Origin: Pseudoxanthomonas sangjuensis
GTDB taxonomy: Bacteria; Pseudomonadota; Gammaproteobacteria; Xanthomonadales; Xanthomonadaceae
Length of the DNA: 64,000 nt
Reading direction: 5' to 3'
NCBI RefSeq assembly: GCF_010211755.1
Contig: NZ_PDWR01000008.1
Coordinates: forward strand, 1-64,000
The notes under the pieces: generated by a model
The model's input: only the letters and a program-made list of their open reading frames with translations
Told to the model about the DNA's origin: nothing
Databases searched by the model: none
Shown here: positions 51,711 through 60,192 of the stretch, one piece after another
Numbering within the stretch: position 1 is the stretch's first letter
Layout of the letters: each line of letters starts with the position of its first letter
Translations under genes and position numbers: made by a program

Positions 51711-53038
51711 GCCGCGCCCAATCGCTGTACCACGTCGAGCGCCAAGTGTTGCACACGGCGATGGTTCGCGCCTCCAGCCTGCCGGACATGCCGTTGCAGA
51801 CCAAGCACTTCGCCAACGAGCAGCACGCCGAAATCTGGAGCGTGATCCAGTCGCTCGCGCAGGAGGCCAAGCCTTTCGACCCGGTAAGCGTGGCGGATGC
51901 CGCGGAGCGCGAAGGGCTGTCCCGCGGCACGCAGACGCTCGTGATCGAAATCGCTGCGGCGCAGGAAATCATCCCGGCGCGGGATGCCCGCTATCCGGCA
52001 GGTCTGCTGGTGACCGGCTGGCGAGACCGCGAAACGCTGCGCATCGCCCGCGAACTGGCGGATGAAGCCGGCCGCCGCGAGGATGGTGCTGCGGATCGCG
52101 CCATTACCTCGCTGATGGCTCTCCATGCCGACGAGCACGACTGCGAGCACACTGCGAAGACGGCCATGCAGCAGGCATGGGCGGAGGTTGTGGCCGCGCA
52201 CGAGGCCGGCGGGCGCTTGATCGGCGTTACCACCGGCATTGAGGAATTGGACGATACGTTGGGCGGTTTGCACGACTCCGACCTGATCGTGATCGGCGCC
52301 AGGCCGGCGATGGGCAAGACGGGGCTTCTGCTGGGCATGACCGCAGCGGCCAGCAAGTTCGGTTCCGTGGGGCTGATTTCCGGCGAGCAACCAGCGTCGC
52401 AGGTGGGGCTCCGCTGGATGGCGGCTGGTTCGAACGTGTCGGTTGGTCGGCTGCGCGCGGCCAAGATCGAAGACGATCAGTGGGGCAGGCTGACGAACGC
52501 GGTGAGCGACCTCGGCGGCCGTCCGATCCGTCTGCTGGATCGCAGTTCGCCCGACATTGCCGAAGTGATCCGCGTGGCGCGCCGCTGGAAGCACCAGTAC
52601 GGGATCAAGGCGCTGTACGTGGACTATCTCCAGAAGCTGGAAATCAGCGGCATGGCGAGAGCGCCGAAGCATGAGCGCATTGGCGCGATTGCCCGGATGC
52701 TCAAGAACCTCGCGCGTGATCTGAACATCCCCGTGGTCGCTCTTGCACAGGTGAACCGCAAGGTCGAGGAGCGCCAGAACCAACGCCCGATGATGAGCGA
52801 CCTGGCCGACTCTTCCGAAATCGAGAAGGAAGCCGACCAGATCATGATGCTCTGGCGCGACCTGTCGAATCCTCAGGCCGAAACCGCCGCGGCAGAAATC
52901 AACGTGGTGAAGAACCGCCACGGGAACATCGGCACTGTGAATTGCCTCTGGCGCGGCGCGTCCACGTCCTTCGTGAGCATGGCGCCGACTCGTGACTACC
53001 ACGACGGCCGGATGGCCGCAGCAGGGGGTGCCTCGTGA
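51707..53038 (+). CDS. Replicative DNA helicase, DnaB type
   Basis: 443 residues. N-terminal helical domain (LYHVERQVLHTAMVRASSL, FANEQHAEIWSVIQSL) as in DnaB, then the RecA-like motor: Walker A GARPAMGKTG at residues 197-206, Walker B LYVDYLQKLE, and PVVALAQVNRKVEER (arginine-finger region). It unwinds DNA ahead of the replication fork for the element. Coupled by overlap to the replication protein upstream and to the next gene downstream. A DnaC-type loader gene is not seen. Confidence 0.92.
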   Translation: MSRAQSLYHVERQVLHTAMVRASSLPDMPLQTKHFANEQHAEIWSVIQSLAQEAKPFDPVSVADAAEREGLSRGTQTLVIEIAAAQEIIPARDARYPAGLLVTGWRDRETLRIARELADEAGRREDGAADRAITSLMALHADEHDCEHTAKTAMQQAWAEVVAAHEAGGRLIGVTTGIEELDDTLGGLHDSDLIVIGARPAMGKTGLLLGMTAAASKFGSVGLISGEQPASQVGLRWMAAGSNVSVGRLRAAKIEDDQWGRLTNAVSDLGGRPIRLLDRSSPDIAEVIRVARRWKHQYGIKALYVDYLQKLEISGMARAPKHERIGAIARMLKNLARDLNIPVVALAQVNRKVEERQNQRPMMSDLADSSEIEKEADQIMMLWRDLSNPQAETAAAEINVVKNRHGNIGTVNCLWRGASTSFVSMAPTRDYHDGRMAAAGGAS

Positions 53039-53862
53039 AACGGACGAAGAAACCCCTTGTGGCGAGCAAGCCGGAAAGCGTGCCGTCGGTTCTCGAAGCT
53101 TTGGCAAGCGAGAAGGCAACCCAAGTGCGTGCGAAAGGTCGCGCCTTCGTTGCCGTGAATGGCGTGGCTTCAAATGCAAGGGCGATTCAGGAGTGGCAGA
53201 AACAGGCCGGGATGCCCGTGCCCGAAACCTTGGCCTACACCTTCGACGCGCTTGACGAGATGGTGCAGCGATCCAAGCGCGGCGACAGCAGCGACTCGGA
53301 AATGCTCTTGCTCGGCCAGGCGGCGGCGCTGAACGCTGTATTCGCCGCGTTGCTCGGTCGGGCACAACTCAACATGGGCGAGTTCCCGGAAGCGTTTGAA
53401 AGCTACATGCGGCTCGCGCTGCGGGCGCAGTTTCAGAGCCAGGCCACGCTCCGGACGCTGAGTGAGATCAAGGCGCCGCGCTCCGTCGCTTTCATCCAGC
53501 AGGCAAACGTCGCCAACGGCCCGCAGCAGGTGAACAACGGCGTGTCCGCTCGCGGGGGCGGGATGGAGATGAATCCGCCAAACGAAAAATTGGAGGTGGT
53601 CAATGGCCAATGGGTGGACGCCGGAGCGCAGGGCTCGGCAATCGGAAGCTATCAAACGCTGGAAGCCGTGGGAGAAGACGCGCGGCCCGGTGACGGAGGA
53701 AGGCAAGCGGCGCAGCAGCCGGAACGCATGGAAAGGCGGCGAGCGGCCAATTTTGCGCGAGTGGGCGCAGATGCTTCGGGAGCAGGAACGGCAGCGGCGC
53801 GAGGCGTGGTGAAAGGCGGCAGCCGTGCGCGGCGCCTGAGCACGACGGAGGGTTCCCCGTGA
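53035..53862 (+). CDS. Phage-type protein with a tail overlapped by another gene
   Basis: 275 residues from a GTG behind GGGGGTG. Helical core: SVLEALASEKATQVRAKGRAF, ETLAYTFDALDEMVQRSKRGD, LGQAAALNAVFAALLGRAQLN, RLALRAQFQSQATLRTLSEIKAP, then RSVAFIQQANVANGPQQVNNG, typical of a recurrent Xanthomonadaceae mobile-element protein. The last third is disordered and is read in two frames, because the gene at 53603-53812 lies inside it. Function unknown; it overlaps the helicase stop by four bases. Confidence 0.75.
   Translation: MKRTKKPLVASKPESVPSVLEALASEKATQVRAKGRAFVAVNGVASNARAIQEWQKQAGMPVPETLAYTFDALDEMVQRSKRGDSSDSEMLLLGQAAALNAVFAALLGRAQLNMGEFPEAFESYMRLALRAQFQSQATLRTLSEIKAPRSVAFIQQANVANGPQQVNNGVSARGGGMEMNPPNEKLEVVNGQWVDAGAQGSAIGSYQTLEAVGEDARPGDGGRQAAQQPERMERRRAANFARVGADASGAGTAAARGVVKGGSRARRLSTTEGSP
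53603..53812 (+). CDS. Small conserved mobile-element protein nested in another gene
   Basis: 69 residues with a strong GGAGGTGG site just upstream, in the +1 frame inside the preceding gene. The motif WTPERRARQSEAIKRWKPWE, then TRGPVTEEGKRRSSRNAWKGG, is characteristic of a small conserved protein found in many phages and islands, suggestive of nucleic-acid binding. The combination of a good ribosome-binding site and a recognisable pattern means it is probably translated, so this stretch codes for two proteins. Confidence 0.75.
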   Translation: MANGWTPERRARQSEAIKRWKPWEKTRGPVTEEGKRRSSRNAWKGGERPILREWAQMLREQERQRREAW

Positions 53863-54215
53863 CGCGGCCCCTCCCACGCAATCGACGCCCCGGAACGCTG
53901 CGCTCCCGCCTCGCCCTGTCGAAGCGACCTGTTAAACAAACGGCGGAAAACACGTCCACCGCGCCGGGACAAGGTGAGCAGGTGCCTTTCAAGGCGATCA
54001 CCGCGCACCCGGATTTCCAGTTGCGTCAGGGCATGGCCGAGGTGCTGCTCGGCGAATCGATGGCTGGCTGGTGGCTGGATCACATGGATTCCTGCTGCGA
54101 GCTCATGGCACGGGGGCAGCCCTGCACCTGCAACTGCGTCCTCTGGTTCAGGGGGATGCGTCGGACGGTGTGCGTCCTCCCCTCTCTCGAAACTGCTGTA
54201 TTTCCGATCCACTGA
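53859..54215 (+). CDS. Phage-type protein of unknown function
   Basis: 118 residues from a GTG overlapping the previous stop. N-terminus basic and disordered (MTRPLPRNRRPGTLRSRLALSKRP). The C-terminal half has a compact cysteine cluster (DHMDSCCELMARGQPCTCNCVLWFRG) that could bind zinc or iron. No family recognised. Same operon orientation as the replication genes. Confidence 0.5.
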   Translation: MTRPLPRNRRPGTLRSRLALSKRPVKQTAENTSTAPGQGEQVPFKAITAHPDFQLRQGMAEVLLGESMAGWWLDHMDSCCELMARGQPCTCNCVLWFRGMRRTVCVLPSLETAVFPIH

Positions 54216-54240
54216 CCAACAACCAACGCCGTGGGGGCGA

Positions 54241-54753
54241 ATGGAACCGAACAACCTCAACCGATGGGGTAGCCGGCATCTGCCGCAGGAGGCCGCCGCG
54301 CTGGCTTTCATGCGGCGCAGCCGGTACGACATCCGGCCGGCGCTGCTGCTGCTCTTCCATGCGCAGGACGGAAGGCAGTTCCCCGCTACCCACCTGCATG
54401 GCGTCTGTTACCTGCGGGTCTGGTGCGAGCACCGTGGCATTGCATGGCGGCATGATGTCCTTGAATTGGCCGCTGCGGACGCTCTGGCGGTCATGTGGCG
54501 CAGGAAGGCTCCGCAGCCGGTGGGCGTGCGCGCCAAGCAACTCGGCGTCCGGATCGGCACGTATTTCGATCTGCGTACTGCGGCACTCGAAATGTTCCAG
54601 ACCCGATTGCACGAGGCGCAGCAGCACTTCCTCTCGGGAAAGATTTACACCCGCAGATCGGTATTCTCGAAAATAGGAACCGCGCCCCCACGCCAGTCCT
54701 CCCGCGCTGCGGCGGGCAATCCGCAGCAACTCTTCTTCCAGTGGGCCGCATGA
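54241..54753 (+). CDS. Possible antitermination-like protein
   Basis: 170 residues from ATG with GGGGGCG upstream. The C-terminal half contains VGVRAKQLGVRIGTYFDLRTAALEMFQTRLHEA, which reads like the helix-turn-helix of phage Q-type antiterminators. It lies at the border between replication genes and the ejection genes, where Q-type regulators sit in many podoviruses. The N-terminal half is not recognised, so this is a guess. ATGA overlap with the next gene. Confidence 0.4.
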   Translation: MEPNNLNRWGSRHLPQEAAALAFMRRSRYDIRPALLLLFHAQDGRQFPATHLHGVCYLRVWCEHRGIAWRHDVLELAAADALAVMWRRKAPQPVGVRAKQLGVRIGTYFDLRTAALEMFQTRLHEAQQHFLSGKIYTRRSVFSKIGTAPPRQSSRAAAGNPQQLFFQWAA

Positions 54754-55376
54754 CCATGACGCTCGAAACCGCAACCGCCGCAACGGATTGCGTGGCGAAG
54801 CCGTGGGCGGCTCCCGAGATCGGGGCAAGCCCAGCGGCGGTGTTCGACATCCCCAACGCTTCGGCACTCCGGCAACACGCATTGCAGGCGCACTTCATCG
54901 ATTGGCCGGCGCCGGATGGCGAGGTCTACAAGCGCGTGGCGCTGGTCGAGGTGCCGGGGCTGCAACAGGCAATCGAGGCGGCCGTTGGGCCGGTGGACAT
55001 GCTTGGAATGGGTTACCGGCTCAACTACGGCGGCGAATTGCCGAACCATGCGATTCATTCCGACATGGGATGGGGCACGCATGCGGCCGTGGTGTACCTG
55101 TCGGAAGGCACCGGCGGAACCGCGTTCTGGCGCCATAGGGCGACGGGCGCAAACAGGATCGATCCCGGCGATACGGCACTGTTCGAGCTCGTGAAAGACG
55201 ACTGGAACGACGCTGGCCGCTGGGAGCGAATCGGCCTGGTCGAGATGAAGCTCGGCCGAGGCTTGATCTACGAAAGCGCGTTGTTCCATTCCCGTTGGCC
55301 CTTCGCGGCCTTCGGTGACAACCCCGAATCCGGGCGACTCATCGCGGTCGCATTCTTCACCCCGAGGCAGCAATGA
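54750..55376 (+). CDS. 2OG-Fe(II) oxygenase-like protein (DUF6445-like)
   Basis: 208 residues. Double-stranded beta-helix features: an HxD pair in PNHAIHSDMGWGTHAAVVYLSEG, GGTAFWRHRATG, a distal His in YESALFHSRWPFAAFG, and an Arg in PESGRLIAVAFF that could bind 2-oxoglutarate. The GGTAFWRHRATG wording resembles DUF6445. If active, it would hydroxylate a protein, nucleic acid or small molecule with O2 and 2-oxoglutarate. It is coupled by overlaps to the genes on both sides, including the GNAT, so the two may act in one modification step. Confidence 0.7.
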   Translation: MTMTLETATAATDCVAKPWAAPEIGASPAAVFDIPNASALRQHALQAHFIDWPAPDGEVYKRVALVEVPGLQQAIEAAVGPVDMLGMGYRLNYGGELPNHAIHSDMGWGTHAAVVYLSEGTGGTAFWRHRATGANRIDPGDTALFELVKDDWNDAGRWERIGLVEMKLGRGLIYESALFHSRWPFAAFGDNPESGRLIAVAFFTPRQQ

Positions 55377-55828
55377 CGGTCACCATTCGACAGGCAACGC
55401 GGGACGACGTTCCGGCGATTGTCGCCATGTCTGAGAAGTTCTACGCCAACACCGTCTTCGCCGAGTGGTTCGAGTTCAATCCGGAAACCGTGGCCGATAT
55501 CGCTGCAACCCTGGCGAGCGGCCATGTGATGTTGTTGGCAGAACAGGGTGGAAGGGTGGTCGGCATGGTCGGCCTGTGGGTGCTCCCTTTCGTGTTCAAC
55601 ACGCGCCACTGCGCCGCGTACGAAGTCGTGTGGTGGGTGAACCCCGACGCTCAGGGTTCGGGAGTCGGAAAGGCTCTCCTCGATGCAATCGAACCGGCCT
55701 GCAAGGAACGCGGCGCCGAAGTGATTCACATGGTGCATATGGCGAACAGCCCGCCGCAGGCGGCTGCTCTTTACGAACGACTGGGCTACGCGCACAGCGA
55801 GTCCGCTTACGCAAAAAAGGTGGTGTGA
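55373..55828 (+). CDS. GNAT-family acetyltransferase
   Basis: 151 residues, a single GNAT domain. N-terminus TIRQATRDDVPAIVAMSEKFYA, the core strand YEVVWWVNPDAQGSGVGKALL with the acetyl-CoA loop Q-G-S-G-V-G-K, and ALYERLGYAHSESAYAK at the end. GNAT genes are regularly found beside ejection/tail genes in BPP-1/BcepC6B-like podoviruses. Its target is unknown. It is coupled to the oxygenase (ATGA) and one base before the first ejection gene. Confidence 0.88.
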   Translation: MTVTIRQATRDDVPAIVAMSEKFYANTVFAEWFEFNPETVADIAATLASGHVMLLAEQGGRVVGMVGLWVLPFVFNTRHCAAYEVVWWVNPDAQGSGVGKALLDAIEPACKERGAEVIHMVHMANSPPQAAALYERLGYAHSESAYAKKVV

Positions 55829-55829
55829 C

Positions 55830-56576
55830 ATGGGCGCAGTAACGGCGGCGGTAATTGGCGCTGTCGGGGCGGTCGGGGCGGCAAAAATGTCCTCGGATGC
55901 TTCGAAGAAGGCAGCGAACAAGCAGAGCAGTGCGGCAAATCAGGGCATCGCGGAACAGCAGCGGCAGTTCGACACGTTCCAGCAGAACATCCAGCCGTAT
56001 CTCGTGGCCGGGCAGAACAGCTTGACCGGCCTCACCAACCTCACGAACAACCCCGACTCGATCCAGGACTCGGCGGCGTATCAGTGGCGACTTGGCCAGG
56101 GAATGCAAGCGCTAGATCGGAGTGCCGCGGCGCGTGGCTCGCTCTACAGCGGCGGTCACTCAGCGGACCTCATGCAATACGGGCAGGGCCTGGCGTCGCA
56201 GGAGTACGGCGACCAGTGGAACCGGCTCATGGGCATGACGCAGTTGGGCCAGAACTCCGCGGTCGGTGCGGGCTCGATGGGCATGCAGTCGGCGAACAAC
56301 ATCGGGAACCTCCTCGTCGGGTCCGGCAACGCGCAGGCGAACGGGGCAATCGGCAGCGCCAACGCATGGGGCAATGCCCTGTCCGGCCTGGCGAACGTCG
56401 CCGGCCAGTACGCGGCGAGCCGTAGCAGCAGCTACAGCCCGAACCCGAACTCAGCAGGTCCAACGGATTGGGGAGCCTTCGCTCCGAACAACCCCTCCAG
56501 CGGTTGGCAGCCCAGCGGCACGAATACCAACCTACTCACCGGCGGCGGCTCGCGCTGGTACGTGGGAGGCAACTGA
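55830..56576 (+). CDS. Podovirus DNA ejection (internal virion) protein 1
   Basis: 248 residues. N-terminus is a Gly/Ala-rich hydrophobic stretch (TAAVIGAVGAVGAAKM), then Q- and N-rich helices (AEQQRQFDTFQQNIQPYLVAGQNSLTGLTNL) and a disordered, Gly/Ser/Asn-rich tail. This matches the first of the internal proteins that podoviruses inject to carry DNA through the envelope. It precedes two larger ejection proteins in the same order as in P22-like and BPP-1-like phages. Confidence 0.75.
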   Translation: MGAVTAAVIGAVGAVGAAKMSSDASKKAANKQSSAANQGIAEQQRQFDTFQQNIQPYLVAGQNSLTGLTNLTNNPDSIQDSAAYQWRLGQGMQALDRSAAARGSLYSGGHSADLMQYGQGLASQEYGDQWNRLMGMTQLGQNSAVGAGSMGMQSANNIGNLLVGSGNAQANGAIGSANAWGNALSGLANVAGQYAASRSSSYSPNPNSAGPTDWGAFAPNNPSSGWQPSGTNTNLLTGGGSRWYVGGN

Positions 56577-56577
56577 C

Positions 56578-58056
56578 ATGCAGAACCTTCTCCTTCCCGA
56601 TATCCCCGGCAGTTATCAGCAGGGCTATGCCTTCGGCACCAAGCAGCGGCAGCAACGCGAGGCGGAGCAGCGCCAGAACCGCCTCACTGGTCTCGCGTCG
56701 CAGGCGTACTCCGCGCCGGACGCGCAGCAGCGAGACCAGTTCGTGCGGCAGGCCATTGCCACGGACCCGGACGCTGGTTTCGCGCTGAACAAGAACCTGC
56801 AAGCCGACGAGGACCGTCGGAACACCACGATGGTCAACATGGCAAAGATGCTGACCTCGGCACCCGAGCAGGCGCGTCCGGCGATCTACCACCAGATGGT
56901 GCCGACGCTGAGCCGGTTCGGTATGCAGGACCTTCCGCCCGACTACACGCCGGAAACCGCGCCGACGATCATGGGCGCGGCGAACTCGCTGTTGCAGGCA
57001 TACGGCGGCGCTCAGGCGCCGGAGCAGTTCACCCTCGGGCCGGGCTCCAAGCGATTCGACGCATCGGGCCGAGTGGTCGCGGAGGTTCCCTTCGCTCCCG
57101 CTCGCCCGACGCTCTACACCGACGCGAACGGTAATGTTTCGTGGCTCTCGCCGCCGACGCAGGGCAACGGCTTGCAGAGCGGCATCGGCCCCGACGGCAT
57201 GCCGTTCCAGATCGATCCGAGCATGCCGCCGGAGGGTCGCGAGGCCGCGATGGCGGATATCGCCAACAGTGGCGGAGCGAACGCCTATAACCTGCCGCCG
57301 CGCGTGGCTGGGAACGGTGTTGTCCCCGTGCCCGGCGTCCGCGGCAAGCCGGCGCAGCAGGCGGGCAATTCGTTCCGCCGGATGAGCCCGCAGGAAGTCA
57401 CCGCCGCGGGCTATCCGGCCGGCTCGGTGGTGCAGGTTGACTCGGAAGGTCGCGAAAACGTCGTCTATCAGCCCAAGGAACAGGCAGCGGCCGGCAGCGG
57501 CCAAGCGAACGACGGCCTCAACGACCGCCAGCGCGTGGCCGTGCAGGGCGTGCAACGCAACCTGCTCCAGTACGCGGCAGCGCTCACCGGCAGGACGCCG
57601 GAGGAACTCGCCGGGATGAGCTCGGAGCAGATCGCGTCTGCGGTGAAGGAGAACAGCGGGCGCTTCATGCAGGGCGGCGTCGCGCGCGCGGTCAACGAAC
57701 TGCCGTGGGGCAGCACGCTGGTGCAGGGTTCGAACGCGGACATCGCCAGCTACTCGCAGGGCGCTGGCGCAGCCTGGGCCGCTTACGAGAACCCGACCGG
57801 CATCATCACCAACGCCGACCGCGAGACGGCGACGCTGCAAATGCCGAACCCGCTCGATCCTCCGCAGGTGCAGGCGGCGAAGATCAAGAACTTCCTCGAC
57901 CTCTCCGGCTGGAAGGGCGGGCAGTCGAGCGCGGCGCCGGCCAGCGGATCGCAGGGCGTGCCGCAGCAGGCAATCGACTACCTGCGCCAGAACCCGCAAC
58001 TGCGCCAGCAGTTCGAACAGAAGTACGGCGTCTCCGCCGACCAGTTCTTGAGGTAG
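56578..58056 (+). CDS. Podovirus DNA ejection protein 2
   Basis: 492 residues. N-terminal coiled, glutamine-rich region (GSYQQGYAFGTKQRQQREAEQRQNRL), a central Gly/Pro/Ala-rich portion, then a helical C-terminal third (NDRQRVAVQGVQRNLLQYAAALTGRTPEELAGM; PQQAIDYLRQNPQLRQQFEQKYGV). Long, low-complexity, rich in Q and A: typical of internal virion proteins in short-tailed phages. It starts one base after the previous stop and is followed by the third ejection gene after three bases. Confidence 0.75.
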   Translation: MQNLLLPDIPGSYQQGYAFGTKQRQQREAEQRQNRLTGLASQAYSAPDAQQRDQFVRQAIATDPDAGFALNKNLQADEDRRNTTMVNMAKMLTSAPEQARPAIYHQMVPTLSRFGMQDLPPDYTPETAPTIMGAANSLLQAYGGAQAPEQFTLGPGSKRFDASGRVVAEVPFAPARPTLYTDANGNVSWLSPPTQGNGLQSGIGPDGMPFQIDPSMPPEGREAAMADIANSGGANAYNLPPRVAGNGVVPVPGVRGKPAQQAGNSFRRMSPQEVTAAGYPAGSVVQVDSEGRENVVYQPKEQAAAGSGQANDGLNDRQRVAVQGVQRNLLQYAAALTGRTPEELAGMSSEQIASAVKENSGRFMQGGVARAVNELPWGSTLVQGSNADIASYSQGAGAAWAAYENPTGIITNADRETATLQMPNPLDPPQVQAAKIKNFLDLSGWKGGQSSAAPASGSQGVPQQAIDYLRQNPQLRQQFEQKYGVSADQFLR

Positions 58057-58059
58057 ATC

Positions 58060-60192
58060 ATGCCGAATCCCTTCGACCAATTCGACAGCGCGCGGCCGAT
58101 GCCGCAGGCTACTGGCAACCCGTTCGATCAATTCGATGCGCCGCGCGCGGACTTTTCCGACGTGACGGCACGTATCGACTCGACGGAGCAGCGCGTGGCG
58201 CCTTCGGCCAACAATTCCGACTTCGCGCGCATGGTCACCGGCCAGCCGAAGCAGAAACCCGGCTGGCGTCGCGATCTGGAACTTGGCACGCGCAACGTGC
58301 TGCAAGGCGCTGGCGGATTGATCGGCACCTTTGGCGGCGATGCGTTCAATCACTACGTTTCGAACCCGCTGGCGCGCGTGCTCGGCATGCCTGAGGAGCA
58401 GGCGTTGCCGTACCGCGAGGAGGCCGCGCGCCTGGCTGACCGGATGGGCTTGGAACGTCCACAGACGAAGCGGGAGCGCATCTACGGCGACATTGGCGAA
58501 GCGCTGACCGGCACGGCCTTGACCATGGGCGTTGGCAGCGGCCTGAGCCTGCTGGGTAACGCCGGCAAGGTTGGCCCGGCAGCGCAGGGCGTCGGGAACA
58601 TGCTGGCCAGCCGCCCCGGCTTGCAGGCGGTGAGCACCATCGGCGGCGCGGGCGCTTCCTCGATCACGCGCGAGAACGGCGGCAGCGAGGGCGCACAGAT
58701 CGCCGCAGGACTCGCCGGCAGCCTGCTCCCCGGCGCAGCCCGCACGACCGCTGCCATGACCACGCGCGGCCTGCTGCGTGGTTCGTCCGGGCAGACGGTA
58801 CAGAACAACCTCGTCGGGTTCCGTGCTGCGGGAACGACGCCCACGGTCGGCCAAGCGACGGAGAACCGCCTCGCTCGCGGCATCGAGGCAGTGCTGTCCA
58901 AGGCGCCGGGCGGCGCCGGCACCATGGCGCGGAAGTCGGCGAGCCAGAACGAGCAGATCGGCGGCGCCGTGGACGACCTCGCCGGCACGCTGGCCTACCG
59001 CTCCGACCCGACCAAGGCGGGCCGTGCAATCGCGCAAGGCGTGAGCGGGCCCGGTGGCTTCCTCGACAACTTCCGGACCACGTCCGCGCGCCTGTACGGC
59101 GAGCTCGACCAGTACCTCCCGCCGAACACGCCGATGCCGGCCACGAACGCCTCCCGCTACCTCGCGCAGCAGACGCAGAAGATTCCCGGCGCCACGGCCA
59201 CGTCGGCGTTGCTGTCGAACCCGAAGCTGTCGGCGATCCGCGACGCGCTGGAGGCCGACCTTGCCGCTGGCAATGGCTCGATCCCGTACGAGGCGATGAA
59301 GCGCGTGCGCAGCCAAGTGGGCGAATTGATCGCGGACGCCGGCTTGGCCCCGGACATCCCGGTGCGCCAGCTTCGCGGCCTCTACGGCGAATTGTCGAAG
59401 GACATGGCTGCCGCAGCGCAGGCGACGGGCAACCCGAAGGCGGTTTCCGCGTTCAACCGCGCGAACCTGCACTTCCGCGCCGGCATGAACCGCATGGAGT
59501 TGATTGAGTCGGTAGTCGGTCGGAACGGCGGCCCGGAGGCAGTGTTCAATGCGGCGGTGAGCGGCACGCGCGAAGGCGCGACGAAACTGCACGCCGTCAT
59601 GCAGTCGCTTCCCTCGGACGCGCAGAAGATGCTCTCGGCGACGATGCTGCGCCGGCTCGGCCGGGCAGTGAGCAGCCAGCAGGACGATCTCGGCGCGCAG
59701 TTCAGCACGCAAACCTTCCTGACCAATTGGGACAAGCTGAGCCCCGCGGCGAAGTCGGCTCTGTTCGACCGCTATGGCAATGGGTTCCGCTCCAACCTGG
59801 ACAAGATCGCGCGCGTTGCCAGCAACCTGCGCGAGGGTGCGCAGACGTTGCCGAATCCCTCGGGGACCGCGCCCGCCGCGGCGCAACTGGTCAGTTCGGG
59901 CGCGTTCGCCTTGGCCGTGCTCACTCAGCAGTGGGGCTATGCCGGCGCCATTGCGGCCGGCGTAGGCAGCGCATGGAGCGGCTCGCGGCTCATGACGAAC
60001 CCGAAGTTCGTCGGCTGGCTCGCGCGCTCGACGGATGTTCCCGCCGCGATGCTGCCGAACATGCTGACCGGCCTGCGCATCATGGCGAGGGAAGAGCAGG
60101 ACCCGGAAATCGATGCGTTCGCCGACGACCTCGAAGCCAGGATGCGGCCGCAGCAGGCAATGCCTGTCCGAGAGTCGATTCCCGCGCGTTAG
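58060..60192 (+). CDS. Podovirus DNA ejection protein 3 with NPFDQFD motifs
   Basis: 710 residues. The N-terminus repeats NPFDQFD at residues 3-9 and 20-26, a motif common at the start of phage ejection proteins. Next are Gly-rich hydrophobic segments (GLIGTFGGDAF; LSLLGNAGKVG) that could insert into the cell envelope. The rest is long, helical and Ala-rich with repeated R/Q/A stretches. No lysozyme or transglycosylase motif is seen. It is the last gene of the ejection set, overlapping the stop of a minus-strand gene by four bases. Confidence 0.8.
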   Translation: MPNPFDQFDSARPMPQATGNPFDQFDAPRADFSDVTARIDSTEQRVAPSANNSDFARMVTGQPKQKPGWRRDLELGTRNVLQGAGGLIGTFGGDAFNHYVSNPLARVLGMPEEQALPYREEAARLADRMGLERPQTKRERIYGDIGEALTGTALTMGVGSGLSLLGNAGKVGPAAQGVGNMLASRPGLQAVSTIGGAGASSITRENGGSEGAQIAAGLAGSLLPGAARTTAAMTTRGLLRGSSGQTVQNNLVGFRAAGTTPTVGQATENRLARGIEAVLSKAPGGAGTMARKSASQNEQIGGAVDDLAGTLAYRSDPTKAGRAIAQGVSGPGGFLDNFRTTSARLYGELDQYLPPNTPMPATNASRYLAQQTQKIPGATATSALLSNPKLSAIRDALEADLAAGNGSIPYEAMKRVRSQVGELIADAGLAPDIPVRQLRGLYGELSKDMAAAAQATGNPKAVSAFNRANLHFRAGMNRMELIESVVGRNGGPEAVFNAAVSGTREGATKLHAVMQSLPSDAQKMLSATMLRRLGRAVSSQQDDLGAQFSTQTFLTNWDKLSPAAKSALFDRYGNGFRSNLDKIARVASNLREGAQTLPNPSGTAPAAAQLVSSGAFALAVLTQQWGYAGAIAAGVGSAWSGSRLMTNPKFVGWLARSTDVPAAMLPNMLTGLRIMAREEQDPEIDAFADDLEARMRPQQAMPVRESIPAR

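Noticed and set aside
54495-54749. N-terminal extension of the 2OG-Fe oxygenase
   Set aside because: The extension lies inside the preceding gene in another frame and is low-complexity. The start at 54750 overlaps the upstream stop (ATGA) as in the rest of the operon.
46795-60192. Diversity-generating retroelement expected from the BPP-1-like gene content
   Set aside because: No reverse transcriptase, template repeat or Mtd-like variable gene is visible in the window.
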